Of a stretch of 64,000 bases of DNA, positions 31,502 to 39,441 are shown piece after piece; the stretch's first letter is position 1; every line of letters starts with the position of its first letter. Source of the DNA: a virus; IMG/VR virus record IMGVR_UViG_3300025070_000022, positions 1 through 64,000 of that record; one strand, written 5' to 3'. The notes under the pieces were generated by a model. That model was not told the DNA's origin. It was given only the letters and a program-made list of their open reading frames with translations, and ran no database searches. The position numbers and the translations under genes were made by a program.

Positions 31502-32331
31502 TGCAACTAAGAGTTGAATCAAAGGAACTACTAGATGCAATCACAAGCGTAAAAGGTGCTGGAAAGTACTCGGTTGCTAGTGGTCTTAAGAGCGATAGTA
31601 TTGGCGACTTTACTTTCTTGGTACAACTAAATGACTCGTTAGAAGTTTGGAACGCTGATGCTGGTTTCATTCTTAGAGTTTCTATTCCACTAGTTGAAGT
31701 TTCTCAAGAAGAAGCAAATACAGTTTGGACACAGACTAAGGATTTGGGTGTCAATGCAACGCTAAGAATATCGGAAATAATTCCAATCTTGAAGAAATTC
31801 AAGGGGCAGATTACTATTGAAGGAGGTACTAGACTAACAATTACAGATACTAGTTCTAACCAATTTACTCTAAATACAGTACAGGTTCATCCTAGTTTAG
31901 ATGTAATTCATAGAGTTTCTGCAATGAATCGTCTAATCGTAGAAGAAGGAATGCCATACTTTAACACTACACAATACGAAGGTCACATTTCTATGGACGC
32001 TAAGGTGTTCTCTAGGACAATGGAGTTTTGTGAGTTAGTGGGTACAGGAATCTATGAAATAGACTTCAAGGCTGTTTCCGATACACCTACATTAGAATCT
32101 CCTTCTGTTCGTTTTTCATCTACTGATAGAGGTCGAAAGTCTTACTCACATGAATTAACCACAGAAGAATTACTACACTCAACAGGACAGTCTGCTACTG
32201 TTCTTTTCAGTGGACCCATCCATAAATTCTTCAAAAGCGGAACTATTGAGTTCTATTTGAAAGATGCTTTCCCGTTGCTTTTGGTGGGAGAAGACCGACT
32301 ATTGATTAAAACGCCAAGACTAGAAGAGTGA
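31501..32331 (+). CDS. pcn: PCNA-like sliding clamp
   Basis: 276 aa from ATG 31501. Opens LRVESKELLDAITSV and has a clamp-like second half (HISMDAKVFSRTMEFCELVG, VRFSSTDRGRKSYSHEL, ATVLFSGPIHKFFKSG, EFYLKDAFPLLLVG), closely following archaeal PCNA. It would tether the virus-encoded polymerase to DNA. Slightly longer than host PCNA (about 245-250 aa). The polymerase C-terminal fragment carries a matching PIP-type motif. Confidence 0.88.
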   Translation: MQLRVESKELLDAITSVKGAGKYSVASGLKSDSIGDFTFLVQLNDSLEVWNADAGFILRVSIPLVEVSQEEANTVWTQTKDLGVNATLRISEIIPILKKFKGQITIEGGTRLTITDTSSNQFTLNTVQVHPSLDVIHRVSAMNRLIVEEGMPYFNTTQYEGHISMDAKVFSRTMEFCELVGTGIYEIDFKAVSDTPTLESPSVRFSSTDRGRKSYSHELTTEELLHSTGQSATVLFSGPIHKFFKSGTIEFYLKDAFPLLLVGEDRLLIKTPRLEE

Positions 32332-32335
32332 TTAA

Positions 32336-34081
32336 ATGATAATCTCACATAATAATTCAAATATTTACATATCGTGGAGAGAAAATGGTACTAAGCACGA
32401 TTCTACTATTCCGTTTCGCCCATACTTTTTTGTGGAAGAGACTAGTAAGGAACCACCTACTTACCAGCCTAGTAAGTACATTACTAGGGAAATAGAATAC
32501 GAGAGAGGCGATTGGGTTAATCTTGAAGGTACTCGATTGAAGAAAGTCTATGCAGAAATGCCGGAAGACTTGAGGAATTTGAAGAGTTCCTTTTCTAGAA
32601 CTTACGAGGCTGATGTACCTTACCCCTACAGATATTGTGTAGACCGATTAGAAGAAATCAAAGAGTACGATATGCGTAAGTGGTATTGGGATATGGAATG
32701 GCAACAAGGTGGAGAACACCATGATAAGATTACTACTATTGTAATGTATGATAATTACGATAAGGAATACTATCAATGGGTTTGGTTTCCCGACCAAGAA
32801 CCCTATGATGGATTCAAAGCCTCCACTGATAAAGCACAACATTTATCGGTCTTTAATACAGAAGAAGAAATGATTGAATCTTTCTTGACTACAATGATAG
32901 AGAAAGACCCCGACATGTTAATTGCATGGTTTGGTAATTGGGCCGACCTTCCTAAGTTGTTTTCTAGATGTGCCTTCTACGATATTGACCCTAGCGTTAT
33001 TTCTCCTTTGGGAGTTGTTGATGGTATAAAGGTCAAAGACGGTAAGGTAAGATTCACTAAAGAAGAGAATGGCTATCACGCTACTGCTCAACCCATCCGA
33101 GGTAGGATTACACTAAACTTGGACATGGCTTTTGAAAGACAATGGAATGATGCACAAAAAGGCACACTACCTAGTCTCTCTCTAGATTATGTTTCTACTG
33201 CATTATTCGGTGAAGGTAAATCTAAGGAAACTAAATTTGAAGATGCTAACGAGTTTTATCGTAGAGGTTGGCTAGAAGACACTCAAGCCTACTTGAAGTA
33301 TGCTTTGATAGATGTAGAATTACTAGTAAAGATTGATGAAACTAACTTCTGTAGTGAAGCCATTCTTTCTTTACAGCGATTACTAATTGCTCCTTTCGAT
33401 GCTTGCTTCTTTGCTTCTAACATGGGTTCAATCTACTTTATGAGAAACGCTTGGTGGAAAGCCCCAACGGGAGAGAAGCCTAAGTTCAAAGTCTGCGATA
33501 AGTGCAATCATAAGAATCCAAACGAGAAGACACTAAGAGAGTGTAAGAAGTGCGGAGCAAGCCTATCTTATTCGGGTGCTATGATTTACAATCCTACTGA
33601 CGAAGGTACTAACGGGTTGCATTACAATGTAGCCGCTTTTGACTTTGCTGGTCTTTATCCTAGTATGATTATTGCTAGGAATATCTCGTTTGAAACTCTT
33701 ACAGAAGAGCCAACACTATTCAGTGCTGACTTGAATACTCCACAGAATCTACAGCCCGTAGCAGAAGACTACGAGAAAGACATGCGCTATTTCAAGACTG
33801 ACGAATTGGGACTATTGCCTCGCTCTCTTATCGACTTGAAAGAGTTGAGAGGCGAGTACAAGAAGTACATGAAAGAGGCTAGGAAGGCTGGAGATAAGGA
33901 GGCTGTTGTTAAGTGGAACAACAATCAAATGGCTGTAAAGCGTTTGATGGCTTCCTTCTATGGTATCCTTGCCTTCAAGGGATTCGGTTGGGCGAATGTA
34001 GACCTAGCCGCTAGCATTACTGCTAGTGCAAGAGAGGCTATTCGTAAGGCCGCATTTACAGCAAGGGAGATGGAAGGATGA
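32336..34081 (+). CDS. polB: Family B DNA polymerase, N-terminal part
   Basis: 581 aa. Exonuclease motifs: WYWDMEW (Exo I, D-x-E), AWFGNWADL (Exo II), YALIDVELL (Exo III). Then a zinc-binding insert CDKCNHK...CKKCG (about 383-405), palm motif A FDFAGLYPSM and motif B NQMAVKRLMASFYG. The frame stops at AREMEG, just before where motif C belongs. The remainder is encoded 1 kb downstream. Replicative polymerase with proofreading; the two chains must assemble. Confidence 0.93.
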   Translation: MIISHNNSNIYISWRENGTKHDSTIPFRPYFFVEETSKEPPTYQPSKYITREIEYERGDWVNLEGTRLKKVYAEMPEDLRNLKSSFSRTYEADVPYPYRYCVDRLEEIKEYDMRKWYWDMEWQQGGEHHDKITTIVMYDNYDKEYYQWVWFPDQEPYDGFKASTDKAQHLSVFNTEEEMIESFLTTMIEKDPDMLIAWFGNWADLPKLFSRCAFYDIDPSVISPLGVVDGIKVKDGKVRFTKEENGYHATAQPIRGRITLNLDMAFERQWNDAQKGTLPSLSLDYVSTALFGEGKSKETKFEDANEFYRRGWLEDTQAYLKYALIDVELLVKIDETNFCSEAILSLQRLLIAPFDACFFASNMGSIYFMRNAWWKAPTGEKPKFKVCDKCNHKNPNEKTLRECKKCGASLSYSGAMIYNPTDEGTNGLHYNVAAFDFAGLYPSMIIARNISFETLTEEPTLFSADLNTPQNLQPVAEDYEKDMRYFKTDELGLLPRSLIDLKELRGEYKKYMKEARKAGDKEAVVKWNNNQMAVKRLMASFYGILAFKGFGWANVDLAASITASAREAIRKAAFTAREMEG

Positions 34082-34317
34082 GTTCACAATTAAGTAAATT
34101 ACCACCACATGAAGGCTTAGGAGAAATTGTATTACTAGAAGCCGAAGAAGAAACAGGTGATATTAGTTTCTACAGACCGTGTTTATATCGTTGGAGTGCA
34201 GAAGAAATGTCTGCGTATGAAACTAAAAATGATAGAAGTAATTTTGGTTGGTGTGTTTATGGTGCTAATCCTGTTTATGGTGTGTTGGCATGGATAGTAA
34301 AGGAGGATGAGAAATGA
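34078..34317 (+). CDS. Hypothetical protein, 79 aa, between polymerase halves
   Basis: Begins MSSQLSKLPPHEGLGE; strand-rich, with FYRPCLYRW and FGWCVYG. Overlaps the polymerase N-part stop by four bases. First of seven small frames separating the polymerase pieces. Confidence 0.55.
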   Translation: MSSQLSKLPPHEGLGEIVLLEAEEETGDISFYRPCLYRWSAEEMSAYETKNDRSNFGWCVYGANPVYGVLAWIVKEDEK

Positions 34318-34424
34318 AGTGCATAAAACCAATGATACACAGACCGGAATTTGAAAGCAGTCGTCACTGTAAATTGTGTGAAGCAGAACGAATCATCAAG
34401 GAAATAACAGGTGAAGAAGAATGA
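34314..34424 (+). CDS. 36-aa zinc-knuckle peptide
   Basis: Begins MKCIKPMIHRPEF, has HCKLC, ends TGEEE; ATGA overlaps on both sides. Function unknown. Confidence 0.45.
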   Translation: MKCIKPMIHRPEFESSRHCKLCEAERIIKEITGEEE

Positions 34425-34621
34425 GTAAAAGAATACGAAGAACCGGCGTTGCTTGCACAGTATGTGGGGAAACCACTACTTCGGTTTATGCGAAAATTCA
34501 ATCAACAAAGAATTATAGAAGCATAGGAGGGGTTTGTTCTAATCTCCATTTTTTCCCAAAAAATCAAGATAACGAAGGATGGAAACACATTAACAGATTT
34601 ATTACAGGTGAAGAAGAATGA
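34421..34621 (+). CDS. Zinc-binding protein, 66 aa
   Basis: CTVCGE near residue 12 and a later lone Cys; basic N-terminus, ends TGEEE. Overlaps its neighbours by four bases. Confidence 0.5.
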   Translation: MSKRIRRTGVACTVCGETTTSVYAKIQSTKNYRSIGGVCSNLHFFPKNQDNEGWKHINRFITGEEE

Positions 34622-34677
34622 TTGAAATAGTAAAAGCCTTCGCCCTAGAAACATCAAAGGTGATAATAAATGAATGA
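34618..34677 (+). CDS. 19-aa peptide, doubtful
   Basis: MIEIVKAFALETSKVIINE fits exactly between two genes with overlapping start and stop codons; without that it would not be noticed. May only be a translational coupler. Confidence 0.25.
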   Translation: MIEIVKAFALETSKVIINE

Positions 34678-34807
34678 CAGATGTGTTAGATGCAAAAGCA
34701 ATGTGAGGATTACCCATCCTTCAAAGTGCTACTGCTTCTCATGCTATGTCAAATACTACAGAAGAACTGTAGTCAATAATAATAAAAGAGGAATAAAAAA
34801 TGTTTAA
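34670..34807 (+). CDS. 45-aa zinc-ribbon protein
   Basis: CVRC and CYCFSC pairs about 16 residues apart with a basic tail (KYYRRTVV). Likely a small nucleic-acid-binding ribbon. Confidence 0.5.
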   Translation: MNDRCVRCKSNVRITHPSKCYCFSCYVKYYRRTVVNNNKRGIKNV

Positions 34808-34955
34808 TTTAGATGAATTAATTGAAGTACAAAAAACAACAAACGGAACACTCAGCGAACTACTGGCTAATGTCAAGAGAAGTAATAAGATTTTGATGAT
34901 GGTCAACATTGTCAACATTGCTACTATCGTCACCTTATTGGTGGTGGTTCTGTGA
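34800..34955 (+). CDS. 51-aa single-pass membrane protein
   Basis: Behind GAGGAATAAAAA. A short soluble helix (MFNLDELIEVQKTTNG) precedes a hydrophobic C-terminal segment (ILMMVNIVNIATIVTLLVVV) long enough to span a membrane. Role unknown. Confidence 0.55.
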   Translation: MFNLDELIEVQKTTNGTLSELLANVKRSNKILMMVNIVNIATIVTLLVVVL

Positions 34956-35128
34956 ATTTACCTTACTGGTATTTAACAGAACTAACTCATAGTCCAGTTG
35001 GAGAATTACTATATTTTACGATAGTTTTGATTCCGTTTAGACTTGCTTTAAAATATTTATACAAGAGTTGGAAAAGTAATGATAGACAACCTAGTTTTTG
35101 GGATGATTACGATACGGAGGTTCGATAA
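34952..35128 (+). CDS. 58-aa membrane-associated protein
   Basis: Starts at GTG 34952, overlapping the upstream stop. The hydrophobic stretch ELLYFTIVLIPFRLALKYLY is a likely membrane segment; the tail is polar. Its end carries the GGAGG used by the polymerase C-part. Confidence 0.5.
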   Translation: MNLPYWYLTELTHSPVGELLYFTIVLIPFRLALKYLYKSWKSNDRQPSFWDDYDTEVR

Positions 35129-35129
35129 T

Positions 35130-36014
35130 ATGGAAGTAGTTTATGGACACACAGACTCAATCTATGTCAAGGTAGATTCTATAGAGTCGGCCTTTTCATC
35201 TCTCGAAAAAATAAATGAAGAAGTTAGAACTATCTTTCCTAATTTACTAGGCCTAGAAGAACACCCTGTTATTCTAGAATTTGAGAAATACTTTGAATCA
35301 TTAGGTGTAGGAATTACAAAAAACAGAAACGCTGGTTTAATTTCTTGGGAAGATGGAGTTTGGTTAGACGAGCCTAAATTTACTCTAACAGGATTTACTT
35401 CTAAGAGAATTTCCGAAACAACAACGATGAAAGAAGTTCAAACAGTGGCCCTCAATATGTGGGTTTCCGGTAAATCGGAACTAGAAATAGTCGATTACGC
35501 TAAGTCTGTTTATGCCAAAGTCCTTTATGGGGAAATCAATTACCGTGAAGTAGCAAAAAGAACTAGACTAAAGAAAGAGAGATTCCAAGTCAAATGTACC
35601 TGTAATAGAAAGTACGACATTAGAGAAATATCTTGGACTGATGGTGAGTTCTTTTGTGGAAAGTGTGCAAAACACCCTTCTAAGTTCCTAACAGCCAAGG
35701 GAAAGAAGCCGACTATAAGCGAAGGCATTGTAGGTGTATTGTATTCCATGCAAGAAAGAAACCTTACCTTTGAAGACTCCTATGTATTCTTAAGAATAAG
35801 ACCAGTTGGATTCTTTACTGACCCCTTAACCGGAGTTCGTAAAGAAGCCACTTATGTTTCCGGAAATACTTTTTCCGAGATAGAGGGTTTTGAACCCGAT
35901 TGGCCCCACTACGCCGAACAAGTAGTGAAAAAAGTACAACCCATTTTCGATGCTATGGGTTGGGATACTAAACAAATTAAAACTAAGCAACGAACTTTTG
36001 ATGAATGGTGGTAA
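35130..36014 (+). CDS. polB: Family B DNA polymerase, C-terminal part
   Basis: 294 aa from ATG 35130 behind ACGGAGGTTCGATAAT. It begins MEVVYGHTDS, so palm motif C (Y-G-D-T-D-S) is at its very start, with the first Asp replaced by His and the second kept. Thumb-domain features follow, with a zinc-binding site (CTCNRKY...CGKCAKH). It ends KQRTFDEWW, a PIP-box-like Q-x-x-h-x-x-a-a motif suited to binding the viral clamp. An upstream frame opening at 35079 lacks a ribosome-binding site. Confidence 0.9.
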   Translation: MEVVYGHTDSIYVKVDSIESAFSSLEKINEEVRTIFPNLLGLEEHPVILEFEKYFESLGVGITKNRNAGLISWEDGVWLDEPKFTLTGFTSKRISETTTMKEVQTVALNMWVSGKSELEIVDYAKSVYAKVLYGEINYREVAKRTRLKKERFQVKCTCNRKYDIREISWTDGEFFCGKCAKHPSKFLTAKGKKPTISEGIVGVLYSMQERNLTFEDSYVFLRIRPVGFFTDPLTGVRKEATYVSGNTFSEIEGFEPDWPHYAEQVVKKVQPIFDAMGWDTKQIKTKQRTFDEWW

Positions 36015-36016
36015 CT

Positions 36017-36934
36017 ATGACAGATAAAACAGATTATGAAATAGAAATAGAAGCGATGGCAGATTACACATACCAATTCTTGCCGGAAAATTACGACGAC
36101 CCAACCGAACCTATCCTAAAGATAAGTAAGTCTTCTCTAGGAACTTTCGATTGGTGTCCCAAAAAGTACGAGTTTAGTTATGTTAAGCGACTACCTCAAG
36201 ACCAAACAGAAGCCATGCGTAAGGGTACTATCATGCACAACGCAAGAGAAGATTTCTTTAACGATTTCGATATTAAGAAGGCAGAAGACATGACCCATAG
36301 CGAAGTAGTTGACTACTGTGCAACACTATTCCCGCTAGACGACTATTCGGACGACTACCAAACAATCATTGCTTTCGAGGCTCAACGATTTGTAGACGCT
36401 AGAACTGATGAAAAACTGGATGAGTTTTTACCTGCTTGTAACGAAGGTAAGTTTGATTGTGCTATTGTTATTCGTGCAGACCAAAACCCCGACTATATTC
36501 TAAGCAGGGATTATGTAGTTCATCTACAAGGAATCATAGATAGAATATTTAAGGAAGGCAACGGTTACATTCCAATGGAATTCAAGACTGGCCCTTGGAA
36601 GGATTACAAAGCAACTTCTATGAGAAAGGAAATGGCATTCTACAAGATTCTAATTGAAAACTCTAGTGACTTGGTTTTGAAACAGGCTGGACTAGAACCC
36701 AACATTCCTGTTAGCCATTGGGCTTGGTACTATCCAATCTCGAACCACTTCCATTGCGAAGACGCTACTAGTAGATACCGAGTAAATAATGTAAATGGAG
36801 TTATGAAGAACATTGCTAAGTTGATTCATGCCTACGAACAAAAAATATTCGAGACTAAGTTTTACTACAAGACTTGCACACACTGTTCCTTCTTTGGGCT
36901 TTGTGATGCGGCTCAAGATAGTGGGTGGCTTTGA
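36017..36934 (+). CDS. Cas4/RecB-like PD-(D/E)XK nuclease
   Basis: 305 aa from ATG 36017. An early cysteine (FDWCPKKYEF), the His motif GTIMHN, LQGIIDRIF (catalytic Asp), PMEFKTG (E-x-K) and the C-terminal cluster CTHCSFFGLC reproduce the Cas4 arrangement of a nuclease with a four-cysteine iron-sulfur site. Such enzymes trim DNA ends 5'-3'. No CRISPR array or Cas1 is present, so a replication or recombination role is more likely. Confidence 0.85.
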   Translation: MTDKTDYEIEIEAMADYTYQFLPENYDDPTEPILKISKSSLGTFDWCPKKYEFSYVKRLPQDQTEAMRKGTIMHNAREDFFNDFDIKKAEDMTHSEVVDYCATLFPLDDYSDDYQTIIAFEAQRFVDARTDEKLDEFLPACNEGKFDCAIVIRADQNPDYILSRDYVVHLQGIIDRIFKEGNGYIPMEFKTGPWKDYKATSMRKEMAFYKILIENSSDLVLKQAGLEPNIPVSHWAWYYPISNHFHCEDATSRYRVNNVNGVMKNIAKLIHAYEQKIFETKFYYKTCTHCSFFGLCDAAQDSGWL

Positions 36935-37086
36935 TGGTGGAAGGCTTAGACAGAAGTACTAAGAGAGATGATAACGCTGGTAAAATTGCATTAGACGCAA
37001 TTACTATTCTTAGTAATTTAGGTTATAGCCAATATTCCATACTACTGCTCAACAGATTGGAGGCTGTACTCAATGAACGAAACTGA
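36934..37086 (+). CDS. 50-aa helical protein
   Basis: Begins MVEGLDRSTKRDDNAG, then a hydrophobic helix pair (KIALDAITILSNLGY). ATG overlaps the upstream stop, and its end overlaps the next gene by 14 bases. Function unknown. Confidence 0.5.
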   Translation: MVEGLDRSTKRDDNAGKIALDAITILSNLGYSQYSILLLNRLEAVLNERN

Positions 37087-37438
37087 AATAGAAAACATAG
37101 TTAGGAATCGAGAATGGTCTTTCTCCGAGTTATCCAATTTGAGAAGTACTATTTCTAATCTAGGGGACGAGATTTACCATGAAATGAATCTAATGGATAG
37201 GTTTTCTTTAATTAGAGATGCCGAAGTTTATCCTTCTAAGACCTACGAAGAGAGTATGAAGAAAGCAGTTAAAATAGAATTAACTGGAATGATTGCAGAA
37301 GTTTTTACTAAAATGCTACAAACAGCAAAGATTGATTTTGGAGGAAATAAAAATGAAATATCCGAGGGAAGTGTGGGCGGGAAGTCACATCAAGAACGCC
37401 CCACAGATGAAAAGAAGAATAGTGCAGAAGAAGAGTGA
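37073..37438 (+). CDS. Hypothetical protein, 121 aa
   Basis: Helical (REWSFSELSNLRSTISNL, KAVKIELTGMIAEVFTKM) with a disordered acidic end, NSAEEE. The last 86 bases overlap the primase gene; the final 25 codons may be constrained by that overlap. Confidence 0.55.
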   Translation: MNETEIENIVRNREWSFSELSNLRSTISNLGDEIYHEMNLMDRFSLIRDAEVYPSKTYEESMKKAVKIELTGMIAEVFTKMLQTAKIDFGGNKNEISEGSVGGKSHQERPTDEKKNSAEEE

Positions 37439-38408
37439 CTACATTGAGTTTGTGAGAAGTCACAATAATAGGACCAATGTCTACACTACAGTCTACGACT
37501 TTGCTAAGTTTGCAGAAACAGCAAAGGTGGAATCTTCTGTTATCCTAGATAGGGTATTCTTCGACTTTGATGCTCATGGGGAAGACGGACTACAACATGC
37601 CTATGAAGATTTAAAGGATACCTTAGACTACATCGGTGGCACTAAACATACTACCTTCTTTTCCGGAAGAGGGTTTCACTTGTTTGTCTTTGGTGAAGTG
37701 ACCGATGAACCAAGAAATCTACAGTTCTACTTTAGAGAAGTAAAGGATTACCTAAAGTCTAATCATTATCAAAATGCCCCACTAACTTTAGATGAAAGAG
37801 TGGGACAGACTACTAGATTAAGAAGAGTACCCAATACTGTAAATCTAGCCAGCGACAATGGACATGGCATCCCCTACTATTGCATTCCAATCTTTGAAGA
37901 AGATATAGAGAAGGGAATCGACCACATACTAGATTTGGCTATGGCCCCTCGTCTTGTCCCTATGAAGTTCTCCGGTAGCAAGTTAGCAGTATGGCCTTCC
38001 GCACCCCCCATTGATGAAGTCGAAGGGGAAATTGAGCCTGTAGTCGTTGAGGGTTCGCTCCCTGTTCTCCCCTGTATCTACAATGCCATAATGGTTGAGA
38101 ACCCTTCCCACATGGCTAGAGTTTATTTGGTATCTTGGTTCCGAGATTTACTAACAGGAAGACAAGATTTGAAAGAACAAAAACAAAAAGAATCAATACT
38201 CAATACTATTGTAGATGAGATAGAAAAGATTGCTACTAGTTCCGATGAAGTTTGGCTTGATTGGGATAAGGCAACTACAAGAAAGCATGCAAAATTTACC
38301 GTATATGGTAATTACAATACTCCTAACTGTAAAACCAAGTTAATACCCGAAGGGTATTGTGCTGGTAAATGTTGGAGATACCCCGACTATTTGGAGGAAA
38401 AAAAATGA
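37353..38408 (+). CDS. Archaeo-eukaryotic primase, PriS-PriL-like fusion
   Basis: 351 aa from ATG 37353 behind GGAGGAAATAAAA. Catalytic FFDFDAHG (D-x-D) and FFSGRGFHLFVFG (the S-G-x-G-x-H nucleotide motif) mark the PriS core. RRVPNTVN is a conserved basic stretch. The C-terminal region ends TPNCKTKLIPEGYCAGKCWRY, whose cysteines resemble the iron-sulfur C-terminal domain of PriL. Synthesises primers for the virus-encoded PolB. Confidence 0.85.
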   Translation: MKYPREVWAGSHIKNAPQMKRRIVQKKSDYIEFVRSHNNRTNVYTTVYDFAKFAETAKVESSVILDRVFFDFDAHGEDGLQHAYEDLKDTLDYIGGTKHTTFFSGRGFHLFVFGEVTDEPRNLQFYFREVKDYLKSNHYQNAPLTLDERVGQTTRLRRVPNTVNLASDNGHGIPYYCIPIFEEDIEKGIDHILDLAMAPRLVPMKFSGSKLAVWPSAPPIDEVEGEIEPVVVEGSLPVLPCIYNAIMVENPSHMARVYLVSWFRDLLTGRQDLKEQKQKESILNTIVDEIEKIATSSDEVWLDWDKATTRKHAKFTVYGNYNTPNCKTKLIPEGYCAGKCWRYPDYLEEKK

Positions 38409-38749
38409 ACTACGATTATGCAAAATGGAATCAAATGATATACGGCCCTGCTTATTATGATGAAGGAGAACAAGAAGAACCTGCTCCTGTCATTTTATCC
38501 GCTTGGAAGTGGGAAGTTAGAATGGAAGGAAGACAAGTCTTTTGGAGATTTGAAAATAAGATGATGGGAACTTTTAGGTTCTCTCCTAAGAGATGGAATG
38601 ACGAAGGAAATGAGTATCCTAGGGAGTGGCCCGATTGGTTGCTCTTCGATTTTATAGATTATGTATGGGGCTATACCGACAAAGAAACAAAAGTTCTCAC
38701 CACATCTATAAACGAAGACTCTAAGCAACAAAAGTTGGAGTTGAATTGA
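38405..38749 (+). CDS. Hypothetical protein, 114 aa
   Basis: Start at ATG 38405 behind GGAGGAAAAAAA. Trp-rich strand-forming centre (WKWEVRMEGRQVFWRF) with an acidic N-terminal loop. No recognised family. Lies between primase and nuclease genes. Confidence 0.6.
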   Translation: MNYDYAKWNQMIYGPAYYDEGEQEEPAPVILSAWKWEVRMEGRQVFWRFENKMMGTFRFSPKRWNDEGNEYPREWPDWLLFDFIDYVWGYTDKETKVLTTSINEDSKQQKLELN

Positions 38750-39441
38750 TGCTGACTATTGATAGTAGGGAAAGAAAAGGCTCTAAACTAGTCGGTCTAG
38801 TTGTCGAAAAAGCCGACTCACTTGGGATACCAAATGAGAAAAAATGGATAGAGGTAGGTGATTATGTTTTTGACGATGTTTGTTTTGAAGCAAAGTCTTG
38901 TCTTGACTTCATTCAATCAGTATTGAACAAAAGAATTTGGACTCAAATAGATAACATGGACCGACATTACAAACACAACATAGTAATTATCTATGGTGAT
39001 TTAGAGAGCGATATTAAGTCCTTAGTAGAACATTCTAGAAAGACTAACTTTGTATTTAGTCAACACAATCTAAGAAGAAGATTTCTAGGAGCATTAGGTA
39101 GAATTACTCTAGACACTGACACAAGAGCCTTTTGGGTTCCTAGTGAAAAGGAAGCCTCTTTGATAATAACAACTATTTGTAAGATGAAGCCAATAGAAAG
39201 GCCCTCATTAAATCCGCAGTTGATAAAACGGATAGCAACTGATGATATGAGAGTTGATGTATTGACTTCTATTAAAGGAATTTCAGTGAAGAAAGCCAAG
39301 GCCCTTTTGAAGAAGTTTGGCTCTGTCGTTGAAATTTCCTATGCCAAACTATCCGAGATAAAAGCAGTAGAGGGATTTGGGACTACCCTTGCTGAAAGAG
39401 TACTAGAAGTCCTAAACACAGAAGATAAGGTGACAATATGA
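38749..39441 (+). CDS. ERCC4-type (XPF/Mus81-like) nuclease
   Basis: 230 aa. LTIDSRERKGSKL opens the ERCC4 nuclease domain, followed by GDYVFDDVCFEAKSCLDF, corresponding to the V-E-R-K-x-x-x-D core but with E-A-K instead of E-R-K. A C-terminal tandem helix-hairpin-helix is visible (LTSIKGISVKKAKALLKKFG, IKAVEGFGTTLAERVL). The family cuts branched DNA and flaps. The Arg-to-Ala change may reduce activity. Confidence 0.85.
   Translation: MLTIDSRERKGSKLVGLVVEKADSLGIPNEKKWIEVGDYVFDDVCFEAKSCLDFIQSVLNKRIWTQIDNMDRHYKHNIVIIYGDLESDIKSLVEHSRKTNFVFSQHNLRRRFLGALGRITLDTDTRAFWVPSEKEASLIITTICKMKPIERPSLNPQLIKRIATDDMRVDVLTSIKGISVKKAKALLKKFGSVVEISYAKLSEIKAVEGFGTTLAERVLEVLNTEDKVTI

Noticed and set aside
34078-35129. 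Intein or sequencing frameshift splitting the polymerase gene
   Set aside because: No intein splice residues at either edge; the gap is 1 kb with several coupled small genes, and the C-part has its own strong ribosome-binding site.
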